A stretch of DNA of 11,264 nt, taken from NCBI GenBank assembly GCA_029880425.1, contig JAOUOK010000017.1, positions 1-11,264 of the forward strand, in the 5' to 3' direction. The stretch is from Gammaproteobacteria bacterium. GTDB lineage: Bacteria; Pseudomonadota; Gammaproteobacteria; UBA6429; Thiohalophilaceae. Both the position numbers and the translations under genes were made by a program. Positions 1 through 7,659 of this stretch are shown here, in pieces. A model generated the notes under the pieces. That model ran no database searches, was not told the DNA's origin, and saw nothing but the letters and a program-made list of their open reading frames with translations. Positions within the stretch are counted from its first letter, which is position 1; the number at the start of each line of letters is the position of its first letter.

Positions 1-688
1 GTAATACCAGTTGCGGATCAAATAACATCATGGTTGCAGTACGAAAGACCTGCATCGGGTTTGCCAGTGCAATTGCGACCGCGGTTTCTGGTGGTAAATG
101 TTCCTGGATCATGACACCGAGAAGAATCAGATCAAGAAATAACAATAATACTAACCAGGTTATGAAGGCGGCTCCCTGGGCGACATCTGATGTCCTCGCC
201 AGTGTTGAAATAAGCATACCTATACCAAGAAAACACCAGGCTAAAGCCATCAACAGTCCAGAATAAAAAATAAATAAATTCCAGGGGATTTCAGAACCTT
301 TTATCATTCCCCAAATTACAGCACCCAGCATGGCAGCAAAGACAGGCAAAAATACAACAATAAAACGCCCGAAGAATCTACCCCAAAACCACGCTGATAA
401 AGACACCGGTAAAGATAACATGTACTCAAAAATACCTGCCTCCCTGTCACCGGCTACCGAACGTACAGTCGTTATCAAAACAAATATCGGTAATATCGCC
501 ATTGAGAGCTGGATATAAGTGACCAACAGGCGTGATAAGCCGGTAAACCCCATAATTCTTGATTCTGAGAGACCAAAAGCAAAGAGGATGACGACAATAC
601 CGCCAAAGACCATTGCATACACCATAAACCAGCGCGCACGTAATGATTCGATGATATCACTATAAGCGGTTAACCAGAGATGATTCAT
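1..688 (-). CDS. nosY: NosY, ABC-2 type permease of the NosDFY complex (3' end off window)
   Basis: The reverse strand from an ATG at 688 reads open to the left edge: 229 residues with no stop, so the C-terminus (perhaps 45-50 residues, since NosY is usually about 275) lies outside. I see five hydrophobic segments at about residues 21-40, 52-75, 108-128, 137-162 and 173-194. After the second comes the motif VAGDREAGIFEYMLSLP (78-94), typical of ABC-2 permeases of the NosY family, and NPMQVFR (210-216) precedes the expected last helix. NosY is the membrane half of the NosFY transporter, which binds periplasmic NosD and is needed to assemble the CuZ site of N2O reductase. The gene starts 39 bases after nosL. 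Its Shine-Dalgarno is weak: a G-run at 701-704 lies 12 bases upstream, so coupling to nosL translation is likely. The identity rests on motifs plus the adjacent nosF, nosL and nosD. Confidence 0.93.
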   Translation of the reverse strand, partial: MNHLWLTAYSDIIESLRARWFMVYAMVFGGIVVILFAFGLSESRIMGFTGLSRLLVTYIQLSMAILPIFVLITTVRSVAGDREAGIFEYMLSLPVSLSAWFWGRFFGRFIVVFLPVFAAMLGAVIWGMIKGSEIPWNLFIFYSGLLMALAWCFLGIGMLISTLARTSDVAQGAAFITWLVLLLFLDLILLGVMIQEHLPPETAVAIALANPMQVFRTATMMLFDPQLVL

Positions 689-727
689 TGTTTAGCAGAA
701 CCCCGGGACATACCCTGTTGATTTAAA

Positions 728-1222
728 TTATTGATCATGTTGATTTCCATGCTCATGTTGTGTGCCATGCTTATTAAATTTATTTTCAACTTGTTCTATG
801 TGTTGTATGGCCTCGGAAAAATTTAAACCGCCCGCTTCAATTTTAACTTGAGCACCCAGGTTATATCCCATGGGTGAATTATTTTTGCGTACATAAGTGG
901 CTTTCCTTGCATCAATCCACTCACCATTGTTATGTGCCGTCACCCATATTTCTGTTTTTGGATCATTATTCCATTTTTGTTCTTTTAACCATATGACGGC
1001 ACAACCAATGTCATCAAACTTTACAACCTTTGAACTTTTCGCTTCAGGAAAATAACGTACCTGCGCCGCAAAATTCCGATCACTTAACATCATACGACAA
1101 CGTTCACAGGTATTTTGATCCCACCTTACCTCCACTGCACCGTTTTGTTGTTCTCCACTACAGCCAGGCAAGACCATGCTAAACAATGTAAGCAACATAA
1201 AATAATAATTTCTAAGCCACAT
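728..1222 (-). CDS. nosL: NosL, copper(I)-binding outer/periplasmic lipoprotein
   Basis: 164 residues. The N-terminus is a lipoprotein signal: a hydrophobic stretch (8-18) followed by the lipobox LPGC, with acylated Cys21. The NosL copper site is seen as CERCRMM (Cys39, Cys42, Met44, Met45), followed by the family motifs DDIGC (70-74) and SPMGYNLGA (116-124). NosL binds Cu(I) and is known to feed copper to apo-NosZ maturation through NosD of the NosDFY complex. The start codon overlaps the end of nosF by 11 bases, so translation is probably coupled. The placement is odd: nosL sits between nosF and nosY instead of after nosY. The last 14 residues form a hydrophilic tail with four histidines (152, 156, 158, 162), which could add metal binding, though that is inference. 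Confidence 0.95.
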   Translation of the reverse strand: MWLRNYYFMLLTLFSMVLPGCSGEQQNGAVEVRWDQNTCERCRMMLSDRNFAAQVRYFPEAKSSKVVKFDDIGCAVIWLKEQKWNNDPKTEIWVTAHNNGEWIDARKATYVRKNNSPMGYNLGAQVKIEAGGLNFSEAIQHIEQVENKFNKHGTQHEHGNQHDQ

Positions 1223-2114
1223 GGTTTACCTCATCTTTATCATCCGCATTCACCCGGAGAATTTCAGCTTCATGCATTTCAATGCCTGCTAATAATGCTG
1301 CATAGCGTGATAGCATACCTAAAAACCGTAACCTGTCAGGCCCTGCAATAATACCGTTCCAGCTGAGATCATCTGCTTGCTTACTAAAACCCCATTCTGA
1401 CAAAGCTTTTGCAAAAGCCGGTTCAGCTTTTATCATACGTACACGACAGCTTAACTGGCTGGACATATCAACCAGGTCAGCGACAACATCATCGAGTACA
1501 ATATTCCCCTGGTCCATTTCTACCACCCGGTTCACCAGAGAGGCAACCTCATCAAGTCGATGGCTGGAAATGAGCATCGCAGAAGATTCCTGTTTCTCCT
1601 CCAGTAGCTTGAATAATATATGCCTGGCTTCAGGGTCAAGATTTGCTGCCGGTTCATCCATGACCAGTAACTCACAATCTCGTCCCAGGGCCACGGCAAT
1701 TAATAGTTTTTGTTTTTGTCCACCGGATAACTTTACAAAAGGCTGGTGACTAAATTGACGCGCATCAAATCCAAGCATATATGCGACATCATGCATTTTT
1801 TCTGGGTCAGAATCACTCAGGCTGGCGGCAAACTGGATTAACTGTCCTACGGGCATTCGAAGAGGTGGGGGTAATTGGGGTACAAAACCAACCTTTAATA
1901 ATACCTGCTGGCGATCTTCCCTAGGATCCATATCATCGATAGTCACTTTTCCGTTGCAGTTATATTCACCTAACAGGCATCTTATCAGTGTTGTTTTGCC
2001 AGCCCCATTAGAACCTACCAGCGCAACACGTTGACCACGCTCAATGTTCAGGTTGATACCTTTAAGCACAGTATTGCGCCGAAAGGTTTTTTCTACATTT
2101 GAAAAATTAATCAT
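1212..2114 (-). CDS. nosF: NosF, ABC transporter ATP-binding protein
   Basis: 300 residues, the usual NosF length. All ABC ATPase motifs are visible in order: Walker A GSNGAGKTT (34-42), Q-loop Gln80, signature LSGGQ (129-133), Walker B LLVMDEP (149-155), D-loop NLD (158-160) and H-loop His185. A C-terminal part of about 85 residues follows the nucleotide-binding domain, as in the family. NosF hydrolyses ATP at the cytoplasmic face of NosY. The NosDFY complex couples this to the supply or rearrangement of copper or sulfur for the CuZ cluster of NosZ. It starts 44 bases after nosH, with a GGA-type ribosome site near 2121-2124, and its end overlaps the nosL start. ABC ATPases are generic on sequence alone; the specific name depends on the neighbours nosD, nosY and nosL. 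Confidence 0.95.
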   Translation of the reverse strand: MINFSNVEKTFRRNTVLKGINLNIERGQRVALVGSNGAGKTTLIRCLLGEYNCNGKVTIDDMDPREDRQQVLLKVGFVPQLPPPLRMPVGQLIQFAASLSDSDPEKMHDVAYMLGFDARQFSHQPFVKLSGGQKQKLLIAVALGRDCELLVMDEPAANLDPEARHILFKLLEEKQESSAMLISSHRLDEVASLVNRVVEMDQGNIVLDDVVADLVDMSSQLSCRVRMIKAEPAFAKALSEWGFSKQADDLSWNGIIAGPDRLRFLGMLSRYAALLAGIEMHEAEILRVNADDKDEVNHVA

Positions 2115-2158
2115 TATCAGTTCCAGGGTGACGATACAAAAAATTAAAAACGACTAAA

Positions 2159-3130
2159 TTAGAGAAACTTATCCAGCCCTTTGATTTTAAAATTTAACGA
2201 ATCTGTTGGGCAAACATCCACACACATTCCACAACGGGTACAATCCGAAGTGATGTCCTGATTCACCGTGTGAGCACGCCCCCTTATCGTCATATCAAGT
2301 ACATGCGGTACCAGGCACACTTTGCGGCAATCTCCTTCATGATGACAGGCTTCCGCATTATAAGTAACACGTACTGGAGATATTGTGCCCACTGCAGCAT
2401 AAGTTACACCGATTGGACAAACATAACGGCACCATGCCCGGCGTGAATAAAATACTTCAAATAACAGTAATGCGCCTATCCATAACAAGGCAACACCTGG
2501 CCCATAAATAATGGCACGACTGACTATACCTGTAGGAGAGATCGTCTCAAAAATTGTATAACCTGATAACAAGGCTAACAGTGCAAAAATCACATAAAAT
2601 ATGCTACGTGTTTTACGATGAAAAGTGTGATTTTTAATTATTTTTTTCTTTACTAACCAAAGGTGAAGAATCTCAGCCCATTCAGATAATAAATGGTACG
2701 GGCATGCCCATGAGCAAAATGTTCTGCCACCGAGTAACAACCACATAATAAATACGGTCGTAGTACCAATGACCAGGTTTAGTACAATATGTTTATACGC
2801 CAACACTACCTGTAAAGCAGAATTCAGATCGGCCATATGAAAGCCAACAAAACGTGATGCAGTCATTGCCCCTTCAAGTAACTGCACGTCAAATTTATAA
2901 GATACCAGGAACAACACATTTACCAGGATCAATGTAATCCAGCGTCGTCTTTGCCACTTTCTGAAAAACTGGCTGTGGTGCTCAAGGTGTACCGCCTCAA
3001 TCTCAGCCTTGCTAAGGTTGCCTTTTTTACCCTGGTAAATATTTTTTAATTCATCAGACTGCTTGTTTTTATCCGGACGCGTCGGGGCATTGCCAAATAC
3101 CTGGGATAAAGACTCAAAAATATATTTCAT
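2159..3130 (-). CDS. nosH: NosH, NapH-like membrane iron-sulfur quinol dehydrogenase subunit
   Basis: 323 residues. Hydrophobic segments lie at about 63-78, 105-133, 176-194 and 208-227. Two CxxxCP-type motifs at membrane boundaries, FCSWACP (Cys139, Cys143) and WCRYVCP (Cys234, Cys238), are characteristic of the NapH/NosR-type membrane ferredoxin family. A C-terminal cytoplasmic domain carries ferredoxin clusters: Cys262/268/272 and the canonical CTRCGMCVDVCP (Cys297, 300, 303, 307). NapH and NosH are thought to oxidise (mena)quinol and hand electrons to a periplasmic NapG/NosG partner. Here that partner is encoded just upstream, with an 18-base gap. The protein would replace the NosR electron route of clade I clusters, and no NosR-like gene is visible. 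Assignment as NosH rather than NapH follows from the position inside the nos cluster, since no napA or napB is seen. Confidence 0.9.
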   Translation of the reverse strand: MKYIFESLSQVFGNAPTRPDKNKQSDELKNIYQGKKGNLSKAEIEAVHLEHHSQFFRKWQRRRWITLILVNVLFLVSYKFDVQLLEGAMTASRFVGFHMADLNSALQVVLAYKHIVLNLVIGTTTVFIMWLLLGGRTFCSWACPYHLLSEWAEILHLWLVKKKIIKNHTFHRKTRSIFYVIFALLALLSGYTIFETISPTGIVSRAIIYGPGVALLWIGALLLFEVFYSRRAWCRYVCPIGVTYAAVGTISPVRVTYNAEACHHEGDCRKVCLVPHVLDMTIRGRAHTVNQDITSDCTRCGMCVDVCPTDSLNFKIKGLDKFL

Positions 3131-3148
3131 ATCAACTGCATCCCGTTA

Positions 3149-4075
3149 TTATGACCAGTCAGTAATTTTATCGATATCAATGACGATCGAAGGACTTTCT
3201 TCAACCGGGCAAATCATTTCACAGACACCGCAACCCACACAGCCGTCCAGAACCACTGGTAACATCCTCTTCACACCATCATCCGATTTTATTGGACGCA
3301 GCTCGATAGCATGTTTTGGTGGACATTCGTTACCATGGCGTTCTGCTACCCTGGCTATTTTGCCGGTTATTTGTCCGGCTTTTTCAGCAGCAGCACGTTC
3401 TTTTTCCTCAGCAGCACACTGGGTGATGCGTATCTCAATAGGACACTGGCGTACACATAGATCACACAGCTCCAGATCATAGGGATGATCGGCAACAGGA
3501 ATCGGTGCCCAGCGATCAACTTCATCGTATCTCAGCAAACCTTTAAAATCCGGTCCCCTGACCTGCCCTTTAAAGCCCTGTCCCTTTGCAGCAAGACAGG
3601 TTTTCGGGTTATCCAGGCGAGCAAAACCCATGCGAGTATCAGCGGGGTAATCAAGGTCATGTGTTAATGCACCCGTTGGACACGCCAGTACACATTGCAG
3701 TCCATCACAGGAAAAATCACAGGCCTGTTCACGTGCATCGATATACGGCACACCGATACCAACCCCTTCATCAAGTTCGGCCAGTTTTATCGCGTTAACC
3801 GGGCAGACCTGTACACATTGGCCACATTTTATACATGCAGCAAAAAACTTCTGTTCATCAAGAAGCTTCTTCAATGCACCTGGTGGTCGTAACCTGGCTG
3901 AATGACCTCTAACCACGGGCAATAAACCTGCAAGGGATAAAGATACAACGCCAACGGTCAAAAGTGAGGAGCGAATAAATTCACGTCTTTGTTTCTGACG
4001 TTTTGCTGTACTTAATACCGGTTTTGTCTTAGCCAGTTTGCTGTTTTTTGTATCAGAATTTTTTGAGTCACTCAT
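3149..4075 (-). CDS. nosG: NosG, NapG-like Tat-exported ferredoxin (four [4Fe-4S] motifs)
   Basis: 308 residues. The N-terminus carries a twin-arginine motif, RREFIRSSLL (30-39), before a hydrophobic stretch, so this periplasmic protein folds with its clusters before export. Four cysteine groups follow: Cys81-84-87-91, Cys119-123-128-132, Cys204-207-211 with later Cys220/251, and Cys279-282-285-289. This is the NapG/MauM-type pattern. With NosH it would form a quinol-oxidising module passing electrons to periplasmic c-type cytochromes and so to NosZ. The start is supported by the Shine-Dalgarno GAGGA at 4083-4087, 7 bases before the ATG, which overlaps the nosD stop codon. NosG keeps a Tat signal while NosZ does not. 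It would be called NapG if found beside napA; the nos context decides. Confidence 0.92.
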   Translation of the reverse strand: MSDSKNSDTKNSKLAKTKPVLSTAKRQKQRREFIRSSLLTVGVVSLSLAGLLPVVRGHSARLRPPGALKKLLDEQKFFAACIKCGQCVQVCPVNAIKLAELDEGVGIGVPYIDAREQACDFSCDGLQCVLACPTGALTHDLDYPADTRMGFARLDNPKTCLAAKGQGFKGQVRGPDFKGLLRYDEVDRWAPIPVADHPYDLELCDLCVRQCPIEIRITQCAAEEKERAAAEKAGQITGKIARVAERHGNECPPKHAIELRPIKSDDGVKRMLPVVLDGCVGCGVCEMICPVEESPSIVIDIDKITDWS

Positions 4076-4085
4076 TTAATAATCC

Positions 4086-5345
4086 TCATAACTCAATACT
4101 GGACTTAACATGGGCTTTCTTTAGTTCTGGCACTGTCATAAGAGGAGACTGATCCCTTACTAACATATTAGGTATAGTGAAAGGAGCCAGGCGCTCAAGA
4201 AAATCAATCACTGCCATTACCGGTGTTCCCTTCAAAAACCTGGCAACAGGTACGTCCATCCATATTCTGTCTGCATAACTATACAACTCATAAGGTTTGT
4301 CACCAACACCATCACCATCAAGATCAAAACCTTCATAGTCATCCCAGTAATTTCCCTGCCATGTATTTCGATTAGCAGTATTACCTCCTGCTACTGATAT
4401 CTGGGTCTGGTTTCCTTTGAAGGCATTATTTTTAAAAATATTTCCTTTCCAGTCATTAAGAAAGTTAACCGCGATATTGGTAAAAGCAATGACATTATCG
4501 TGTATTCGATTAGTCGCATCAGGATCATAAGGAGAAACATCGATATATAAACCGGTGGCACAATAAAGAATTTTATTATTAGATATTTCAACATCGGATG
4601 TTTCTTTGAAACCTATACCGACGCCGGTAGGACCATTCGCATTAGCAATATAATTATTACGTACCACTACACTATCACTATACATCAGAAAAATACCAAC
4701 TGAATTATTTTCATAATGGTTGGAATCAACATCATTAAAACGTGAATACATAAAATGTAAGGAATAACGACCATGGCGGGAATCATTCCTGGCGATGGTG
4801 TTATTTGCCGAATACCAGACAACCATATCACGGCTATCACGAATGATATTATCGGTTATCTTGTTATGAAAACTATACCAGAGACGTACCGAGTCACCCC
4901 TGACCCCTAATTCTACCGGTTTTGAAGAGATACGATTACGGCGCACGATATTGTGCTCTGATTGTTGTAAATCGATGCCGAACAGGCAGTTATCAATCAC
5001 GTTATCCTTGATGACATTGAAATTACCCCGTACCTGGATACCTGAATCAATATCATTATGCGAATTTCCAGAATTGGTCAGGTGCAAATTTCTTATAATC
5101 GCACCATCAGTATCGATATAAATAACGGAACCTTTACCTCCCCCATCAATGGTGACCTTACCCTTGCCATCAATAGTGATAGGGGTATCAATGGTAACAG
5201 GCCCCGAATAAATACCTGGTGGAGGTACCAAAATTCCATTTTTTTCTGTCGCATCAACCAGCGCCTGGAATGATGGATAGTCAGCAGCATTTAAATTAAA
5301 GCTAACAACTAAAAGTAAACTTAAACCTATTAAACCACGCAACAT
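4086..5345 (-). CDS. nosD: NosD, periplasmic right-handed beta-helix copper-site maturation protein
   Basis: 419 residues. A Sec signal covers about residues 1-20 (hydrophobic core LIGLSLLLVV, cut near Ala20). Residues ~55-330 are a run of short Asn/Asp/Ile-rich parallel beta-helix turns (CASH/PbH1 type) such as NNTIARNDS and HNIVRRNRIS. They are followed by the NosD hallmark GNYWDDYEGFD, then DLDGDGVGDKPY (341-352), which resembles a calcium-binding loop. NosD is the periplasmic partner of the NosFY transporter; it accepts Cu(I) from NosL and is required to form CuZ in NosZ. Its start overlaps the last base of the nosB stop codon (TAATG), with an AGAGAAG ribosome site just upstream, so the two are translationally coupled. 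The length matches the family (about 400-450). Confidence 0.95.
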   Translation of the reverse strand: MLRGLIGLSLLLVVSFNLNAADYPSFQALVDATEKNGILVPPPGIYSGPVTIDTPITIDGKGKVTIDGGGKGSVIYIDTDGAIIRNLHLTNSGNSHNDIDSGIQVRGNFNVIKDNVIDNCLFGIDLQQSEHNIVRRNRISSKPVELGVRGDSVRLWYSFHNKITDNIIRDSRDMVVWYSANNTIARNDSRHGRYSLHFMYSRFNDVDSNHYENNSVGIFLMYSDSVVVRNNYIANANGPTGVGIGFKETSDVEISNNKILYCATGLYIDVSPYDPDATNRIHDNVIAFTNIAVNFLNDWKGNIFKNNAFKGNQTQISVAGGNTANRNTWQGNYWDDYEGFDLDGDGVGDKPYELYSYADRIWMDVPVARFLKGTPVMAVIDFLERLAPFTIPNMLVRDQSPLMTVPELKKAHVKSSIEL

Positions 5346-6559
5346 TACTTCTCTTTAAATTGTTTACGGCGTATCAATGCTGCCGCTGCCAGCATGAAGG
5401 ACAGCAACATCATAATGCCAAAACCGGCATCAGGGTAGGAGTGTGTCGTAAACTGCGCCACCTTGCCTTGACCAAATACTGTTGGCATAAATGGTTTAAC
5501 CGTAAACGCACCCATATCGTTCAAGGTATGACCATACCACCACAGCCATCCCGAATAATCCATAATGAAGAATAATGGCAATGCCATCGGCACTAAAATT
5601 AATAACCAGTACAGGAAGCCCCCGTTTTTACGTGCACCAAAAACCAGTAGTGCCATGGCTGCAATCAGGCCCCAGAATGCCAGCTGAATGGCAAGCTCCA
5701 AGGTTTTTACCATGGGTTTGATTTGTTCAGGTTGATTAAAGTAACGTGCCAGGCTTTTTTCATAATGCCACGACATTACCTGGAAAGAACTCCCGTTCCA
5801 TTTATCATAATTACTGCCCGGTTTAGCCTGGTCAATATCATAGGTAACCTTTAACTGCTCTATCATATTTTCCTTGCCGCTGATCTTAGTGCGTTTTTTC
5901 GTTTTTTGTTTTTCTGCTTCAGATGGCAATATAACCTCAACACCTGAATCTTCCAGGGATTTTTTTAAAACACCGGTAACACCGCCGATTACAATTTCTG
6001 GCTCATCATTTGATGCCCCTGATACCCCTGATGTATCTGAGGCATCCTGATCAAGCGAGGTTATGAGTGCTTGAACATAACCTTCATTTTGCATAGAAAA
6101 ACCATCATCACTAAACATCGCCAGGTACATCCATACCGCAATAACTGCAAATCCGGTTGTCATCAAGAGCATACGTACCCTGGGTTTGGTACACATAAAA
6201 CCTATCAGCATAACCATCATGAAAACCATCAGGAACTGTCCAAATCCTCTTTCTAGTGGCCCACCTGCAGCAATAGGATACATACCGACATAATGGTTAA
6301 TAGTATCCATCTCATGTACACAATCGAGTGCTTCTTCTTCAACAATCTCGGTCTTTTTCTGTAAAGAGCAACCGTTAAATACACCATTCATATGGAACTC
6401 AATACGGACACCGTCAGGAAAAGATTCTTCCGGGTAATTGGGTGCAGTTAGAGAAACCCACCAGATAGATGAATAGAAGATAACAGCCAGCAAACCGACA
6501 CCGATAAGAGAGAGAATACCAACGGTTAAGGTTTGCTTGTTTAAAGACGCGGCACTCAT
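5345..6559 (-). CDS. nosB: NosB-like six-helix membrane protein of clade II nos clusters
   Basis: 404 residues with six predicted membrane helices at about 12-34, 106-123, 130-149, 286-308, 314-334 and 377-396. Positive residues follow helix 2 (TKPRVRM), helix 4 (ARK) and helix 6 (RRKQFKEK), which puts both termini in the cytoplasm and three loops in the periplasm. Loop 1 (35-105) carries Cys64, Cys80 and the motif INHYVGMYP. Loop 2 (150-285) is a long, acidic then basic, hydrophilic insertion. Loop 3 (335-376) has WWYGH and THSYP. The position next to nosD and near nosZ, the size and the TAPNYPE and NHYVGM motifs match the NosB family of clade II clusters. The function of that family is not established; roles in NosZ maturation or electron supply are guesses. 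The ribosome site AGGG lies near 6567-6570. The gene-family call is fairly sure, the role is not. Confidence 0.8.
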   Translation of the reverse strand: MSAASLNKQTLTVGILSLIGVGLLAVIFYSSIWWVSLTAPNYPEESFPDGVRIEFHMNGVFNGCSLQKKTEIVEEEALDCVHEMDTINHYVGMYPIAAGGPLERGFGQFLMVFMMVMLIGFMCTKPRVRMLLMTTGFAVIAVWMYLAMFSDDGFSMQNEGYVQALITSLDQDASDTSGVSGASNDEPEIVIGGVTGVLKKSLEDSGVEVILPSEAEKQKTKKRTKISGKENMIEQLKVTYDIDQAKPGSNYDKWNGSSFQVMSWHYEKSLARYFNQPEQIKPMVKTLELAIQLAFWGLIAAMALLVFGARKNGGFLYWLLILVPMALPLFFIMDYSGWLWWYGHTLNDMGAFTVKPFMPTVFGQGKVAQFTTHSYPDAGFGIMMLLSFMLAAAALIRRKQFKEK

Positions 6560-6594
6560 GAATATTACCCTGTTGAATTAAGTTGAAATGAATA

Positions 6595-6614
6595 GTCGCG
6601 GCCAGTGGCGGCCA
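6595..6614. repeat. GC-rich 10-bp tandem direct repeat
   Basis: Two adjacent 10-base units (6595-6604 and 6605-6614) differ at a single base: GTCGCGGCCA then GTGGCGGCCA. The block is far richer in GC than the surrounding spacer between the diheme cytochrome gene and nosB, and it also contains short self-complementary parts (GCCAGTGGC). No known binding site is recognised. Confidence 0.5.
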
Positions 6615-6624
6615 AAATAACGGT

Positions 6625-6685
6625 TACGATTCAGGACTCCCTTAAAAAACAGGAGTCCTGATAGATCATAGATAGATCAATCGTA
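6625..6685 (-). promoter_or_regulatory. Nested hairpin in the spacer ahead of nosB
   Basis: A perfect 10-bp stem pairs 6631-6640 (TCAGGACTCC) with 6652-6661 (GGAGTCCTGA) around an 11-base loop. An outer 7-bp stem pairs 6625-6631 (TACGATT) with 6679-6685 (AATCGTA), sharing its edge base with the inner stem and reaching into the end of the upstream cytochrome gene. In the transcript the U-run lies in the loop, not after the stem, so a classical intrinsic terminator is unlikely. A role in transcript processing or stability, or in setting expression of nosB-Y relative to the cytochrome, is inferred. Confidence 0.55.
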
Positions 6686-7450
6686 GTCAGGATTCTGATA
6701 ATCTAACGAAGGAGCAAGATCTTTCTTAGGCACCTTGAGACGAGAGGCATAATTGATCACCATCTTCATATCCTTATCAGAGAAGTTTTTAATCTGCTTA
6801 ACCATGTCAGGGTTTGCATTACGACGTTTACCATCACGTATCCACTCAAACTGGCGCATCATATATTCATAATGCTGGCCCTGGATCTTCGGATAAAACT
6901 TTTCATTACTACCTTCGCCATTTTTACCATGACACTCTACACAGTTGGCTTCATATAATTTTTTACCCTGCGCAAATTCCGGGAACAATTTATTCCACGG
7001 TCCCTTACCATGATCTGGATTCATCGGTAATGACGCTGAATAGGCCGTGACGTCTGCAACCAGTTGAGCGGGATTGACGTCACCATGCTTAAAACCTGCA
7101 GAAGCCATGATCTGTTCATCCAGTGCAAATGGGTACATGGTCGGGTTATCCCTGTTTTGCGCGCGGATATCTGCCAACTGTTTGATCAGTACGTTTCTAT
7201 GCTGTCCGGCAATCTGCGGGAATGTTCCATCTTTCTTTCCCCAGCCTTCAAGCAGGTGACAGGCAGAACAGATTTCATACACTTTAATGCCGCGTTTCCG
7301 ATCAGGCTTAAGTAGCATCGCTTCAGTCTTTTCACCACCGGCCTTGTTCCAGTCTTTAACATCTTTAACCTGACCTGCTGATTGCGCTACACTGGCAATA
7401 GACAGACCAAGAACCAATATGCTGGCTTTTGATAATAATTTTAATTTCAT
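6677..7450 (-). CDS. Diheme c4-like periplasmic cytochrome c (NosC-type)
   Basis: 257 residues with a Sec signal (1-25, ending AQSA). Two class I cytochrome domains follow: the first has CSACH (61-65) with probable axial Met105 (NPTMYP), the second CVECH (170-174) with probable axial Met216 (NPDMVK). Both share the stretch 'P.I.GQH' after the heme motif, typical of the c4 family and pointing to an internal duplication. A hydrophilic 35-residue leader separates the signal from the first domain. Clade II nos clusters commonly carry cytochromes named NosC1 and NosC2, thought to link quinol oxidation (NosGH) to NosZ; this gene occupies that niche. It lies downstream of a probable FNR-type promoter (7564-7613), with a 114-base leader and a weak GTGAG ribosome site. 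The function as electron donor to NosZ is inferred from context. Confidence 0.88.
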   Translation of the reverse strand: MKLKLLSKASILVLGLSIASVAQSAGQVKDVKDWNKAGGEKTEAMLLKPDRKRGIKVYEICSACHLLEGWGKKDGTFPQIAGQHRNVLIKQLADIRAQNRDNPTMYPFALDEQIMASAGFKHGDVNPAQLVADVTAYSASLPMNPDHGKGPWNKLFPEFAQGKKLYEANCVECHGKNGEGSNEKFYPKIQGQHYEYMMRQFEWIRDGKRRNANPDMVKQIKNFSDKDMKMVINYASRLKVPKKDLAPSLDYQNPDYD

Positions 7451-7563
7451 AACTGATTCTCACTTTATCCCTGCATACACAGGGTTTATTTATTAAAGCA
7501 TTGACGTTTATCTATAAAATACTGTGTTGATAGCTGTTCCCATGCTTACACGATTTAAACAAT

Positions 7564-7613
7564 AGGCATGATTAGAACACAAATCAATATTAGCAATCTT
7601 TGATGTTGATCAA
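7564..7613 (-). promoter_or_regulatory. Probable FNR/DNR-type promoter for the diheme cytochrome-nosB-Y operon
   Basis: Positions 7600-7613 are TTGATGTTGATCAA, a perfect match to the FNR-family consensus TTGAT-N4-ATCAA (reverse strand TTGATCAACATCAA). About one helical turn plus spacing downstream on the minus strand, 7571-7576 reads TCTAAT, a 5/6 match to the sigma-70 -10 box. The geometry places the box centre near -41.5 from a start at about 7564, the class II activator position. Control by FNR (oxygen) or DNR/NNR (nitric oxide) cannot be told apart from the site alone. Confidence 0.75.
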
Positions 7614-7659
7614 GACCAAGTAAAAAAGTATTTTATTAACAAGGCTTACTTATAACAAT

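Noticed and set aside
30..518. Small plus-strand open frames at the left edge
   Set aside because: They are antisense to nosY, whose reverse-strand frame is uninterrupted over 229 codons with clear membrane helices.
689..715. Eight-codon open frame from ATG near 712 ending in TGA that overlaps the nosY ATG
   Set aside because: Its ribosome-like AGGG is only one base from the ATG and the frame is too short to judge; it may be chance.
718..744. Three TTGAT motifs near the nosL/nosY junction, resembling FNR half sites
   Set aside because: All are in the same orientation, not inverted as in TTGAT-N4-ATCAA, and two encode the HDQ repeats of the NosL tail.
3063..3482. 139-codon plus-strand open frame
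   Set aside because: It lies opposite nosH and nosG, shows no recognisable domain, and both real genes have complete cysteine motifs and ribosome sites.
7622..7651. AAGTA/TACTT stem followed by a T-run on the minus strand after the monoheme cytochrome gene
   Set aside because: A 5-bp A-T-rich stem with a 16-base loop is too weak to call an intrinsic terminator.
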